Origin: Thermoplasmata archaeon
GTDB taxonomy: Archaea; Thermoplasmatota; Thermoplasmata; Lutacidiplasmatales; UBA184
Direction of reading: 5' to 3'
Length of the DNA stretch: 7,791 nt
NCBI GenBank assembly: GCA_030040035.1
Contig: JASHUJ010000095.1
Location: 1-7,791, forward strand
The notes under the pieces were generated by a model. That model saw only the letters and a program-made list of their open reading frames with translations. It was not told the DNA's origin and did not search any database. Shown piece by piece: positions 1 through 6,343 of this stretch (position 1 is its first letter; the number at the start of each line of letters is the position of its first letter). The position numbers and the translations under genes are program-made.

Positions 1-87
1 CAGGTGCTCTTCTTCTTCGTCATCCCCGAGACGCTCTGGATCATCGGGTTCGTGCTGGGCATCATCCTGCTCCTGGGCATCCTCTAG
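1..87 (+). CDS. atpK: A-type ATP synthase subunit K (proteolipid c-ring), C-terminal fragment
   Basis: Only the last 28 codons lie in the window; the gene runs in from the left edge and ends at TAG (85-87). The fragment is one very hydrophobic helix containing VIPETLWIIGFVLG, then a short hydrophobic tail. The glutamate in the PET triplet (codon 28-30) sits where V/A-type proteolipids carry the ion-binding carboxylate of the last helix, which picks up and releases H+ or Na+ as the ring rotates in the membrane. The position directly before E and C matches the common archaeal order K-E-C. Coupling-ion preference cannot be judged, because the partner residues lie in helices outside the window. 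A different small membrane protein is possible from 28 residues alone, but the context makes K by far the best call. Confidence 0.85.
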   Translation, partial: QVLFFFVIPETLWIIGFVLGIILLLGIL

Positions 88-106
88 ACCGTCCCCTCCG
101 CGACGC

Positions 107-658
107 ATGACCCTCGAAGACCTGATCGAGGAGATCCGCCGTCGCGGCGAAGCCGATGTCGCGCAGGTCGGGGCCGAGCGCGACGCGGCCGCGGGCCAGA
201 TCGCGGACGAGCGGGACCGACGGGTCAGCGAGATACGGACCGAGAGCGATCGCGAGGCCGCGGTGGACGTCGCGCGCGAGCGGACCCAGCGGATCGCGGC
301 GGCGAAGCTGCAGTCGCGCAAGCTGGTCTACGAGGCCCGGGAAGCCCGGCTCACCCAGGCGATCGGGGAGACCCGCGCACTGCTCCAGGACTATACGCGC
401 TCCACGGAGTATCCGAACGTCCTCAAGCGGATGGTCGACGAGGCGGCCGCGACCCTGGGCACGAAGATCCGCGTGAGCGGGCGGTCCGAGGACGCCGCGG
501 TCCTCCAGAAGGTGGCCGGCAAGTCGTTCGACCCGCGCCCCCAGCGCATCCTGGGCGGGCTCGTCGCGGAGACGCCCGACGGGAGCCGCCGGCTGAACCT
601 CTCGTTCGACGAGCTCCTGCGGTTGAACGAGGACCGGGTCCGCGAGCTGCTCGCCTAG
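107..658 (+). CDS. atpE: A-type ATP synthase subunit E (peripheral stalk)
   Basis: The 183-residue product has the usual length and two-part build of archaeal subunit E. A long charged alpha-helical, coiled-coil-like N-terminal half (about residues 1-100) is rich in Arg, Glu and Ala, starting MTLEDLIEEIRRRGEADV. A compact C-terminal domain (about 105-183) ends in the helix SFDELLRLNEDRVRELL. In this family the N-terminal helix pairs with subunit H to make a peripheral stalk, and the C-terminal domain binds the top of the A3B3 head and stops it turning with the rotor. The ATG lies 19 bp after the stop of subunit K. I see no clear Shine-Dalgarno sequence before it, but no better in-frame start is apparent and the N-terminus aligns with the family pattern. 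It is probably co-transcribed with K and with C, which begins 11 bp downstream. Confidence 0.93.
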   Translation: MTLEDLIEEIRRRGEADVAQVGAERDAAAGQIADERDRRVSEIRTESDREAAVDVARERTQRIAAAKLQSRKLVYEAREARLTQAIGETRALLQDYTRSTEYPNVLKRMVDEAAATLGTKIRVSGRSEDAAVLQKVAGKSFDPRPQRILGGLVAETPDGSRRLNLSFDELLRLNEDRVRELLA

Positions 659-669
659 GACGGCGTGCC

Positions 670-1761
670 ATGGCCGGCTCCCCTTACGCGAGCGCCCTCG
701 GGCGATTGAAACCGGAGTTCCCCGCGTTCCTCTCCCGGACCACGTTCCAGACCCTCCTCGCGGCGAAGGACGTCAACGATCTCGCGAAGCTGCTCGAAGC
801 GACCCCGTACGGCCCCGCGGTCGCCCGGACCCGCGCGACGAACTCGGGGGCGTCGCTGGTCGAGGTCGCGCTCAACCGCACGCTCGTCGAGCGGAACCAC
901 CGCGCCTACGAATCGACGCCGTTCGCCGGTCGCTCGGTCGTGATGGCCTACCTCGCCCGGTGGGACATCCAGAACATCGAGCTGATCCTCTCGTCGAAGG
1001 CCCAGGGCCGTCCGGTGACCGAGACCGAGGACCACCTCGTCTCGGCCCGCGAGATCCCGGCGGGGTTCTACTCGGGGATCATGGGGCTCGACGACTTCCG
1101 GATCCTGCTCGCGCAGCCGACGGTCGAGGCGACCGTGACCGCGCTGGTCCGCTACGGCTACGGGACGATCCTCCTCCCGCTCCTCGAGGAGTTCCAGCGG
1201 ACGCGGGACGTCTTCCCGATCCTGCGCGCCCTCGACAAGGAGTACTACCATCGCGTGCTCGCCACGGCCCGCTACTTCCAGGGCGACGAGTGGGTCGTCC
1301 GCGGCCTCCTGCAGAGCGAGATCGACGTGCGGAACGCGCTCACGCTCCTCAGCGGAAAATCGGTCGACCTCGCGCTCGACGACGTGCTCTCGCGCTGGCT
1401 CGAGGGCGGGACGCTCCTCGCGACGCAGGCGCCCGACCTCTATTCCGCCCGCACGCTCGCCGACCTCGCGAGCCGGCTCGCCCCGCGCTGGCCCTCGGTC
1501 GCGGAGGCGAGCCCGGGGGAGGGCCCCGTGGAGAGCCTCACGAGCTACGAGGTGGCGCTCGACAAGGACCGGGCGGCGAGCGAGATCAAGCGCCTCGCGA
1601 CGTACCCGCTCAGCCTCGGCGTGGTCTTCACCTATCTCGTGCGCGCCGAGCTCGAGTGGCGCGACCTCCGTCGGATCGTCTTCGGGCGGGTGTACGGGTT
1701 GCCGGCCGGCGCGATCGAGCCGCTATTGATCTCCTACCGTCTCGCCGCCGGCGCGGGCTAG
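670..1761 (+). CDS. atpC: A-type ATP synthase subunit C (central stalk socket, d-type)
   Basis: The 363-residue product matches archaeal subunit C in length and pattern. The N-terminus is SPYASALGRLKPEFPAFLSR, followed by largely helical sequence with repeated DLAKLLE-, DDFRILLA- and EIDVRNALTLL-like segments. The C-terminus has the family motif FGRVYGLPAGAIEPLLI. Subunit C is a funnel-shaped soluble protein that sits on the K ring and receives the D/F shaft, linking ion-driven ring rotation to the head. The ATG follows the E stop by 11 bp with a weak AGGA upstream. The TAG stop (1759-1761) faces the stop of subunit I on the other strand only 4 bp away. In many archaea the next gene is F; here it is instead the convergent atpI, so this is the last gene of the + strand block. 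Confidence 0.93.
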   Translation: MAGSPYASALGRLKPEFPAFLSRTTFQTLLAAKDVNDLAKLLEATPYGPAVARTRATNSGASLVEVALNRTLVERNHRAYESTPFAGRSVVMAYLARWDIQNIELILSSKAQGRPVTETEDHLVSAREIPAGFYSGIMGLDDFRILLAQPTVEATVTALVRYGYGTILLPLLEEFQRTRDVFPILRALDKEYYHRVLATARYFQGDEWVVRGLLQSEIDVRNALTLLSGKSVDLALDDVLSRWLEGGTLLATQAPDLYSARTLADLASRLAPRWPSVAEASPGEGPVESLTSYEVALDKDRAASEIKRLATYPLSLGVVFTYLVRAELEWRDLRRIVFGRVYGLPAGAIEPLLISYRLAAGAG

Positions 1762-1769
1762 GGCCCTAG
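1758..1769. repeat. Perfect 12-bp palindrome spanning both convergent stop codons
   Basis: CTAGGGCCCTAG reads the same on both strands and is centred in the 4-bp spacer between atpC and atpI. It contains the TAG stop of atpC on the + strand (1759-1761) and the TAG stop of atpI on the - strand (1766-1768). The outer bases do not continue the symmetry. It is too short, without a loop and without a following T-run, to call a terminator. It could be a protein-binding site or simply two TAG stops meeting by chance. Confidence 0.6.
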
Positions 1770-3772
1770 GGCGACGGGCCTTGGATGTACGGACCGGCGA
1801 GACCGGTCCCGTCCTCGTTGAGCGACGAGAGCGTGTGCGTGCGGCGCGCGCCGAACGGGCGGAACGGCTTGCCGTTCCCCGTGTAGTACTTCGAGAAGTG
1901 CTCGACGAAGATCAACCGCGCCCCTTGGATGCCGGGCTCGAAGACGCCCAGGATGACGTTGAACGCCTGTCCGCCGACGATGACGATCGCCGCGAGCAGG
2001 ATCCCGACGATCGGGATGCCGTGGAAGAGGAGGACCGCGATGTCGTTGATCACCAGCGCGAGCACCACCGAGGCGAGGAGGATCCCCACGAGCCGCGTGT
2101 AGGAGAGGATGTGGCTCACGATGTCGATGAGGCCGAGGATCCCGAACGCCCCTTCCCCGGCGACGAGCAAGGCGACGCCGCCCCCCAGCGCCCCGATCGA
2201 GGCGACGACGACGGGGTCGAGCGGGGGCGCGATCGTGTGGTAGTGGATCACCGAGAGGCCGAAGCCCGCGATCCCCCAGGCGAAGACGGTCCCCCCGATC
2301 TTCGCGATCATCTCCCGTCGGTGGTGGTGGAAGTACGCCTTGAGCGCGCCGAGCAAAAAGCCGAGCGTCACCATGCCGAGGCCGATGTACCCGGCGAGCA
2401 GGAGGAACGTCGTGACCGATCGCGGAGTCAAGGGGTCGATGAGCGGCGTCCAGCCGAACAGGTACTGGAACAGGTGGAATCCGAAGAACGCGTCGTAGAC
2501 GAACCCGAGCGCGATCGCGAGCGCGCAGCCGGGCAGTAGCGCCCACGCGAGCTGCTGCATCCCCCGCGGACCCATGATCCGTTTGACGAAGTTGCGACCC
2601 GCCCGCGGGAGGTGCTGCGCGCCGGGGAAGCCGCGGATCATCCAGAGGCAGATCAGGAGGATCGTGAGGCCGTAGCCCCAGTCGCCCAGCATGAGGCCGA
2701 AAAAGAGAGGAAAGACGATCGCGAAGATCAGGGTCGGGTCCCACTCGTCCGCCTGCGGGAGCGAATAGAACCGGATGAAGAACTCGAACCGGCGCACGCC
2801 CGGCGGGTTGCCCATGATCGTCGGGGGTTCCTCGGTCGTGGGGACCTCGTAGAAGTACACCCGGTTCCCGGTCGCCGCCTGGACGATCGAGCGGAGGCGC
2901 GCGGCGTCGCGCGCCGGCACCCACGCCTCGAGCGCGAACGTCGCGCGGCCCGCCCCGATCTTCGCGAGCACCTCGACCTTGCGGTTCTCGACGTCGAGCG
3001 CTTCCGCGATCGATGCGACCGTCGGGTACCACTCGGTGGCGATGCCCTGGAGGCGATCGGCGATCCAGGTCCGCCGCTCGGTGATCCGGCCGAGCTCGGG
3101 GGTGAGCCGAGCGCGCTCTTCCGTCGGCGTCCCGTCGAGCGCGGGGATCGCGGTCAGACGGATCCCCTGGCCTTGCGCCGACCGGGCGAGGGCCTCGGCG
3201 CCCGAGGGGCGCAGGACGAGGACGAACCGGCTCTCCTCCTCCTCGGTCGGGCCGGGCAGGAGTCGGGCGTCGCTCTCGCTCGGGAGCGTCCGCAGGAGCT
3301 CCGCGAGCGCGTCGGGCGTCGCTTCGCCGTAGAACGACAGGAAGCTCCCGGAGCGCAGGTACTCGAGCCGGTCCGTGTAGAACGCGAGGCGGTCGAGCAG
3401 GTGGAGCGTGTCGCGGAGGCCTTTCTCCTCGGTCGCGAGCCGGTCGTCCTCGCGCTTCAGCTCGCCGACCTCGAGGTCGATCGGGACGGTCTTCGCCACC
3501 GCGAGGATCTCGGCGAGCGCGTCGAAGCGGCGCGGCGCGGGCGGCCCGACCGGCGGGAGCGCGGTAAGGAGGCCCCGGAAACGGAGCGCCTCGTCCCCGA
3601 TCTCGCGGACCGTCTCGGTCCCGCGCTCGGGGGCGAGCTCGGCCATCTCCTCGGGAGTGAGCGGTTCGATCTGGGCGACCCGGAGGTCGTAGAGCAGCGT
3701 GAGGATCCGCTCCTCGTCGTCCCGCAGCCCGACGAGGCCGACCTTCTCCATGCGGACCGGACGGAGCGCCAT
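1766..3772 (-). CDS. atpI: A-type ATP synthase subunit I (membrane stator, a-type)
   Basis: The 668-residue product has the two-domain build of archaeal subunit I. Residues 1 to about 345 are a soluble cytoplasmic arm with coiled-coil stretches that anchors the peripheral stalks, starting MALRPVRMEKVGLVGLRDDE. From about residue 346 there are roughly seven or eight hydrophobic membrane helices, the first in DPTLIFAIVFPLFFGLMLGD. The essential channel arginine of the family is Arg560, in LSYTRLVGILLASVVLA; it faces the K-ring glutamate and separates the two ion half-channels. The C-terminus has the family signature (FVEHFSKYY, then GKPFRPFG) followed by a polar tail of about 25 residues. The start is 10 bp after the H stop, with GGGA 7 nt upstream. 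It is the last gene of the - strand block. In the usual archaeal order H-I comes first, before K. Confidence 0.95.
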   Translation of the reverse strand: MALRPVRMEKVGLVGLRDDEERILTLLYDLRVAQIEPLTPEEMAELAPERGTETVREIGDEALRFRGLLTALPPVGPPAPRRFDALAEILAVAKTVPIDLEVGELKREDDRLATEEKGLRDTLHLLDRLAFYTDRLEYLRSGSFLSFYGEATPDALAELLRTLPSESDARLLPGPTEEEESRFVLVLRPSGAEALARSAQGQGIRLTAIPALDGTPTEERARLTPELGRITERRTWIADRLQGIATEWYPTVASIAEALDVENRKVEVLAKIGAGRATFALEAWVPARDAARLRSIVQAATGNRVYFYEVPTTEEPPTIMGNPPGVRRFEFFIRFYSLPQADEWDPTLIFAIVFPLFFGLMLGDWGYGLTILLICLWMIRGFPGAQHLPRAGRNFVKRIMGPRGMQQLAWALLPGCALAIALGFVYDAFFGFHLFQYLFGWTPLIDPLTPRSVTTFLLLAGYIGLGMVTLGFLLGALKAYFHHHRREMIAKIGGTVFAWGIAGFGLSVIHYHTIAPPLDPVVVASIGALGGGVALLVAGEGAFGILGLIDIVSHILSYTRLVGILLASVVLALVINDIAVLLFHGIPIVGILLAAIVIVGGQAFNVILGVFEPGIQGARLIFVEHFSKYYTGNGKPFRPFGARRTHTLSSLNEDGTGLAGPYIQGPSP

Positions 3773-3782
3773 CGTCCGTTCC

Positions 3783-4151
3783 CTACGAGCGCACGAACGG
3801 TCCGAGCACGGCCGCGAGGACCGCGTCCCGGCGGTCCGAGGGCCGCTTCCCCGCGGAGCGGCCGGCCGCCTCGGCGTCCTTGCGGCCGGCGTCCAGGATC
3901 TGCCCGACCTCGCGTTCGATGTCGAGCCGGGCCGTCGCGACCGATTGCGCCCGGCGGTCGTCCGCTGCCTGCTGCGCTTCGCGGATCGCGGTGTCGCTCT
4001 CGGTTCGGAGCCGGGCGAGCCCCACCGCCGCCTCCTCGCGCGCCGTCGCGAGCTTCTGTGCCCACTCCGACTCGGTCGACTTGATCCGCTTCAGCACCTC
4101 CACCGAGGCCGTCGCGCTCGGCGGCGCCGGGGTCGGGCTCGATGCGCTCAT
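3783..4151 (-). CDS. ahaH: A-type ATP synthase subunit H (peripheral stalk, AhaH-like)
   Basis: The 122-residue product is slightly longer than the roughly 105-110 residues usual for archaeal subunit H. Residues 1-16 are a Ser/Pro/Ala-rich, probably disordered leader. From VEVLKRIKSTESEWAQKLAT to about residue 95 it is a continuous charged, Ala-rich helix of coiled-coil character. The family forms a right-handed coiled coil with subunit E as the peripheral stalk and attaches to the soluble arm of I. The ATG overlaps the TGA of the preceding small gene as ATGA, and GGAG (4159-4162) lies 7 nt upstream, so both translational coupling and a good ribosome site support this start. Subunit I follows after 10 bp. 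Sequence conservation of H is low, so the call rests on the helix pattern, size and the H-I gene pairing. Confidence 0.85.
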   Translation of the reverse strand: MSASSPTPAPPSATASVEVLKRIKSTESEWAQKLATAREEAAVGLARLRTESDTAIREAQQAADDRRAQSVATARLDIEREVGQILDAGRKDAEAAGRSAGKRPSDRRDAVLAAVLGPFVRS

Positions 4152-4267
4152 GGGGACGCTCCGGCGAGGTGGATCACGAAATAAAGCACGAGGAGCAGGA
4201 CGGCGATCTTCACGGCCGTGCTGACCGACCAGACGAGCGCGAGCTTGCGGACCGCGTTATCCGGCAA
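4148..4267 (-). CDS. Small single-helix membrane protein between subunits D and H (39 aa, TTG start)
   Basis: This short gene fills the otherwise unexplained gap between D and H. It begins at TTG (4265-4267), 11 nt inside the end of atpD, and ends at TGA overlapping the ATG of H (ATGA). The product starts MPDNAVRKLALVW and has one strongly hydrophobic helix (about residues 10-35) containing KIAVLLLVLYFVIHLAG. R7 and K8 lie just before the helix, suggesting an N-terminus inside the cell. AGGAGG lies 9 nt upstream of the TTG, and 34 of 39 codons end in G or C, like the neighbours. No ATG or GTG start lies upstream before an in-frame stop; an internal GTG would start inside the helix. I do not recognise a family. 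The Methanosarcina aha cluster also has a small gene (ahaG) after D, but I cannot show relatedness. A role as an accessory or assembly peptide of the Ao part is inference from position and hydrophobicity only. Confidence 0.72.
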   Translation of the reverse strand: MPDNAVRKLALVWSVSTAVKIAVLLLVLYFVIHLAGASP

Positions 4268-4898
4268 CGGCGCTCGCCTCCTGCTCCATCTTCCGCTTGA
4301 CCGTCTTCAGCATCGAGAACGCGTCGCGCTCCATCTCGTCGAAGCGGAACTTGATGTAGCGCACGGTGTCCTGGAGGCGCGGGATCAGGACGTTCTCGAT
4401 CGCGCTCGCCCGGCGCTTCGTCTTCTCGATCTCGCGGAGGAGCCGTCGCAGCGCGTTCTCCTTCTCGGCGATGTCGAGGACGACCTGGTAGATGCCCTGG
4501 AAGTGGCGGACGGCCTCCTGGATGGACGGCGGCAGGTCGAGCAGCTCCCGCGAGGCGACCGGGGCGAAGCCCCCCGCGTCGACGCGCGGGGTCCGCACCC
4601 CCATCACGTTCTTCGTCGAGACCGCGATCGGCCGGACGTCGGGGAGGAGCATCGAGATGTTCTCGAGCCGGGTCGGCCCCTCGAACATCTCGGCCGTGCG
4701 GATCGACGCGTAGCCGCGCGCGATCCGGGCCTGCAGATCGCCCCGCAGTCGGAGCGCCTCCCGGGACATCGAGAAGAACTCCGCGATCAACGCCGAGCGC
4801 TTCAGCTTGAGGAGATTGAGGCCCTTCTTCGCGACGACGATCCGGCGGCGGGTGCGCAGGAGCTCGAGGCGGGTCGGGCGCACGTTCTCGACCGCCAT
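4257..4898 (-). CDS. atpD: A-type ATP synthase subunit D (central rotor shaft)
   Basis: The 213-residue product has the typical length and start of subunit D: after a short leader it reads RPTRLELLRTRRRIVVAKKG, the family's conserved N-terminal helix. A long N-terminal helix (about 8-60) and a long C-terminal helix (about 140-205, with EIEKTKRRASAIENVLIPRL) would form the antiparallel coiled coil that turns inside the A3B3 hexamer. The middle segment forms the short globular part that contacts subunit F. The ATG is 14 bp after the B stop, with a GGGCGGGG stretch upstream but no clear Shine-Dalgarno. The stop TAA (4257-4259) lies within the small membrane-protein gene. A-B-D order is standard for archaea; what follows D here is not. 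Confidence 0.95.
   Translation of the reverse strand: MAVENVRPTRLELLRTRRRIVVAKKGLNLLKLKRSALIAEFFSMSREALRLRGDLQARIARGYASIRTAEMFEGPTRLENISMLLPDVRPIAVSTKNVMGVRTPRVDAGGFAPVASRELLDLPPSIQEAVRHFQGIYQVVLDIAEKENALRRLLREIEKTKRRASAIENVLIPRLQDTVRYIKFRFDEMERDAFSMLKTVKRKMEQEASAVAG
4277..4282 (-). promoter_or_regulatory. Shine-Dalgarno AGGAGG for the small membrane protein gene
   Basis: AGGAGG on the - strand lies 9 nt before the TTG codon at 4267, within the last codons of atpD (Gln-Glu-Glu/Ala region). It is the strongest anti-SD match I see before any start in the window and decides the choice of the TTG start. The caveat is that it also simply encodes part of the D C-terminus. Confidence 0.55.
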
Positions 4899-4912
4899 CG
4901 CCCCGCCCGCGC

Positions 4913-6343
4913 CTAGCTCTCGATCGTCGGGGGATGGGCCCGGTACTTCGCGATGAACTCGGGCTTGATGCGCTTGAGCTCGGCGTCGGGCAGATCGGAG
5001 ATGATGTTCCAGGCGATCGAGAGGCTCTCGTCGATCCCCCGGTCCTCGTCCACGCGCTGGTTGACGAACTCCTTCTCGAACCGGTCCGCGACCTTGAGGT
5101 AGATCCGGTCGGTCGCGCTGAGCGCCTCCTCCCCGACGATCGCCGAGAGGGCGCGTTGGTCGCGGCCCGTCGCGTACGAGGCGAACAGCTGGTCGGCCAC
5201 GCCCCGGTGGTCCTCGCGGGTCCGGTCCTTTCCGATCCCCTGGTTCATCAGGCGCGAGAGGGAGGGAAGCACGTCGATCGGGGGGTAGATGCCCTTGCGC
5301 TGGAGCTCGCGGCTGACGTACACCTGGCCCTCGGTGATGTAACCGGTGAGATCGGGGATGGGGTGCGTCACGTCGTCCGCGGGCATCGTGAGGATCGGGA
5401 GCTGGGTGATCGATCCCTTGCGCCCGTGGATCTTCCCGGCGCGCTCGTAGATCGTCGCGAGGTCGGTGTAGAGGTAGCCGGGATAGCCGCGGCGCCCCGG
5501 CACTTCCTCTCGCGCCGCGGCGACCTCGCGGAGCGCCTCGCAGTAGTTCGTCATGTCGGTGAGCACGACGAGCACGTGGAGGTCGCGCTCGTAGGCGAGG
5601 AACTCGGCGGCCGTGAGCGCCATCCGGGGCGTCACGACCCGCTCCATCGACGGGTCGGAAGAAAGGTTCAGGAACACGACCGCGCGCTCGAGCGCGCCGG
5701 TCGTCTCGAACTCCTTCAGGAAGAAGTTCGCCTCCTCGCTCGTGATCCCCATCGCCGCGAAGATGACCGCGAACCCTTCAGAGGAGTTCCGGAGCTTCGC
5801 CTGCCGGACGATCTGCGCCGCGACCTGGTTGTGCGGCAGACCGGCGCCCGAGAAGATCGGGAGCTTCTGGCCGCGCACGAGCGTGTTGTTGACGTCGATC
5901 GTCGAGATCCCGGTCTGGATGAACTCGCTCGGCTCCTCGCGCGAGTACGGGTTCATCGCGTTGCCCACGATCTCGAGCTCGGTCTCGCTGACGATCTTCG
6001 GGCCCCCGTCGCGCGGCTGCCCGAGCCCATCGAACACTCGCCCGAGCATCTCGTCGGAGACGGGAAGCTTCGCGACCTCGCCGAGGAACTTCACGCTCGT
6101 CGCCTCGACGTTGATCCCCATCGTCGGGCCGAACACTTGGACGATCGCGAGGCCCTTGCGCGAGTCGAGGACCTGGCCCTGCCGGCGGTCCCCGCTGGGG
6201 AGACCGATCTCGACGATCTCGCCGTACGCCGCGTTCGCGACGTCCTGGACGAAGATCAGCGGTCCCGCCACGCGGTCGATCGTCCGGTAGTCGACCGGGA
6301 CGGTCGGTGGGGTCGTGGATGGGGCGGCCCCCTTCGTCGCCAT
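4913..6343 (-). CDS. atpB: A-type ATP synthase subunit B (non-catalytic nucleotide-binding subunit)
   Basis: The 476-residue product is a full-length B subunit. It has an N-terminal beta-barrel region (about 17-90) beginning YRTIDRVAGPLIFV, then a nucleotide-binding domain in which the Walker A is replaced by the family's degenerate SGAGLPHN loop (about 165-172), as expected for the non-catalytic subunit. Next come LVVLTDMTNYCEALREV (about 258-274) and GRRGYPGYLYTDLATIYERAG (about 283-303), then a helical C-terminal domain starting after PPIDVLPSLSRLMNQGIGKD. B alternates with A in the A3B3 head and sits at the interface that completes the catalytic sites. The first 15 or so residues are Ala/Pro/Thr-rich and look like a species-specific extension. 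The start overlaps the A stop by one base (TGATG), with GGGAG (6351-6355) 7 nt upstream, so it is firmly placed and probably translationally coupled to A. Confidence 0.97.
   Translation of the reverse strand: MATKGAAPSTTPPTVPVDYRTIDRVAGPLIFVQDVANAAYGEIVEIGLPSGDRRQGQVLDSRKGLAIVQVFGPTMGINVEATSVKFLGEVAKLPVSDEMLGRVFDGLGQPRDGGPKIVSETELEIVGNAMNPYSREEPSEFIQTGISTIDVNNTLVRGQKLPIFSGAGLPHNQVAAQIVRQAKLRNSSEGFAVIFAAMGITSEEANFFLKEFETTGALERAVVFLNLSSDPSMERVVTPRMALTAAEFLAYERDLHVLVVLTDMTNYCEALREVAAAREEVPGRRGYPGYLYTDLATIYERAGKIHGRKGSITQLPILTMPADDVTHPIPDLTGYITEGQVYVSRELQRKGIYPPIDVLPSLSRLMNQGIGKDRTREDHRGVADQLFASYATGRDQRALSAIVGEEALSATDRIYLKVADRFEKEFVNQRVDEDRGIDESLSIAWNIISDLPDAELKRIKPEFIAKYRAHPPTIES

Noticed and set aside
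88..106. Promoter between atpK and atpE
   Set aside because: The 19-bp gap has no TATA-like A/T-rich box or BRE and is typical within-operon spacing.
1758..3032. 424-codon open frame on the - strand overlapping atpI in another frame
   Set aside because: Its translation is dominated by Arg, Pro and Gly as expected from a shifted GC-rich frame, and it lies wholly within the well-supported atpI reading frame or its stop region.
3232..3245. Short CTC-rich repeat in atpI
   Set aside because: It simply encodes a run of glutamates (EEEE) in the soluble arm and is too short to call a repeat element.
4148..4256. Subunit F in the D-H gap
   Set aside because: F is a soluble protein of about 100 residues; the gap holds only a 39-residue hydrophobic peptide with no F-like sequence.
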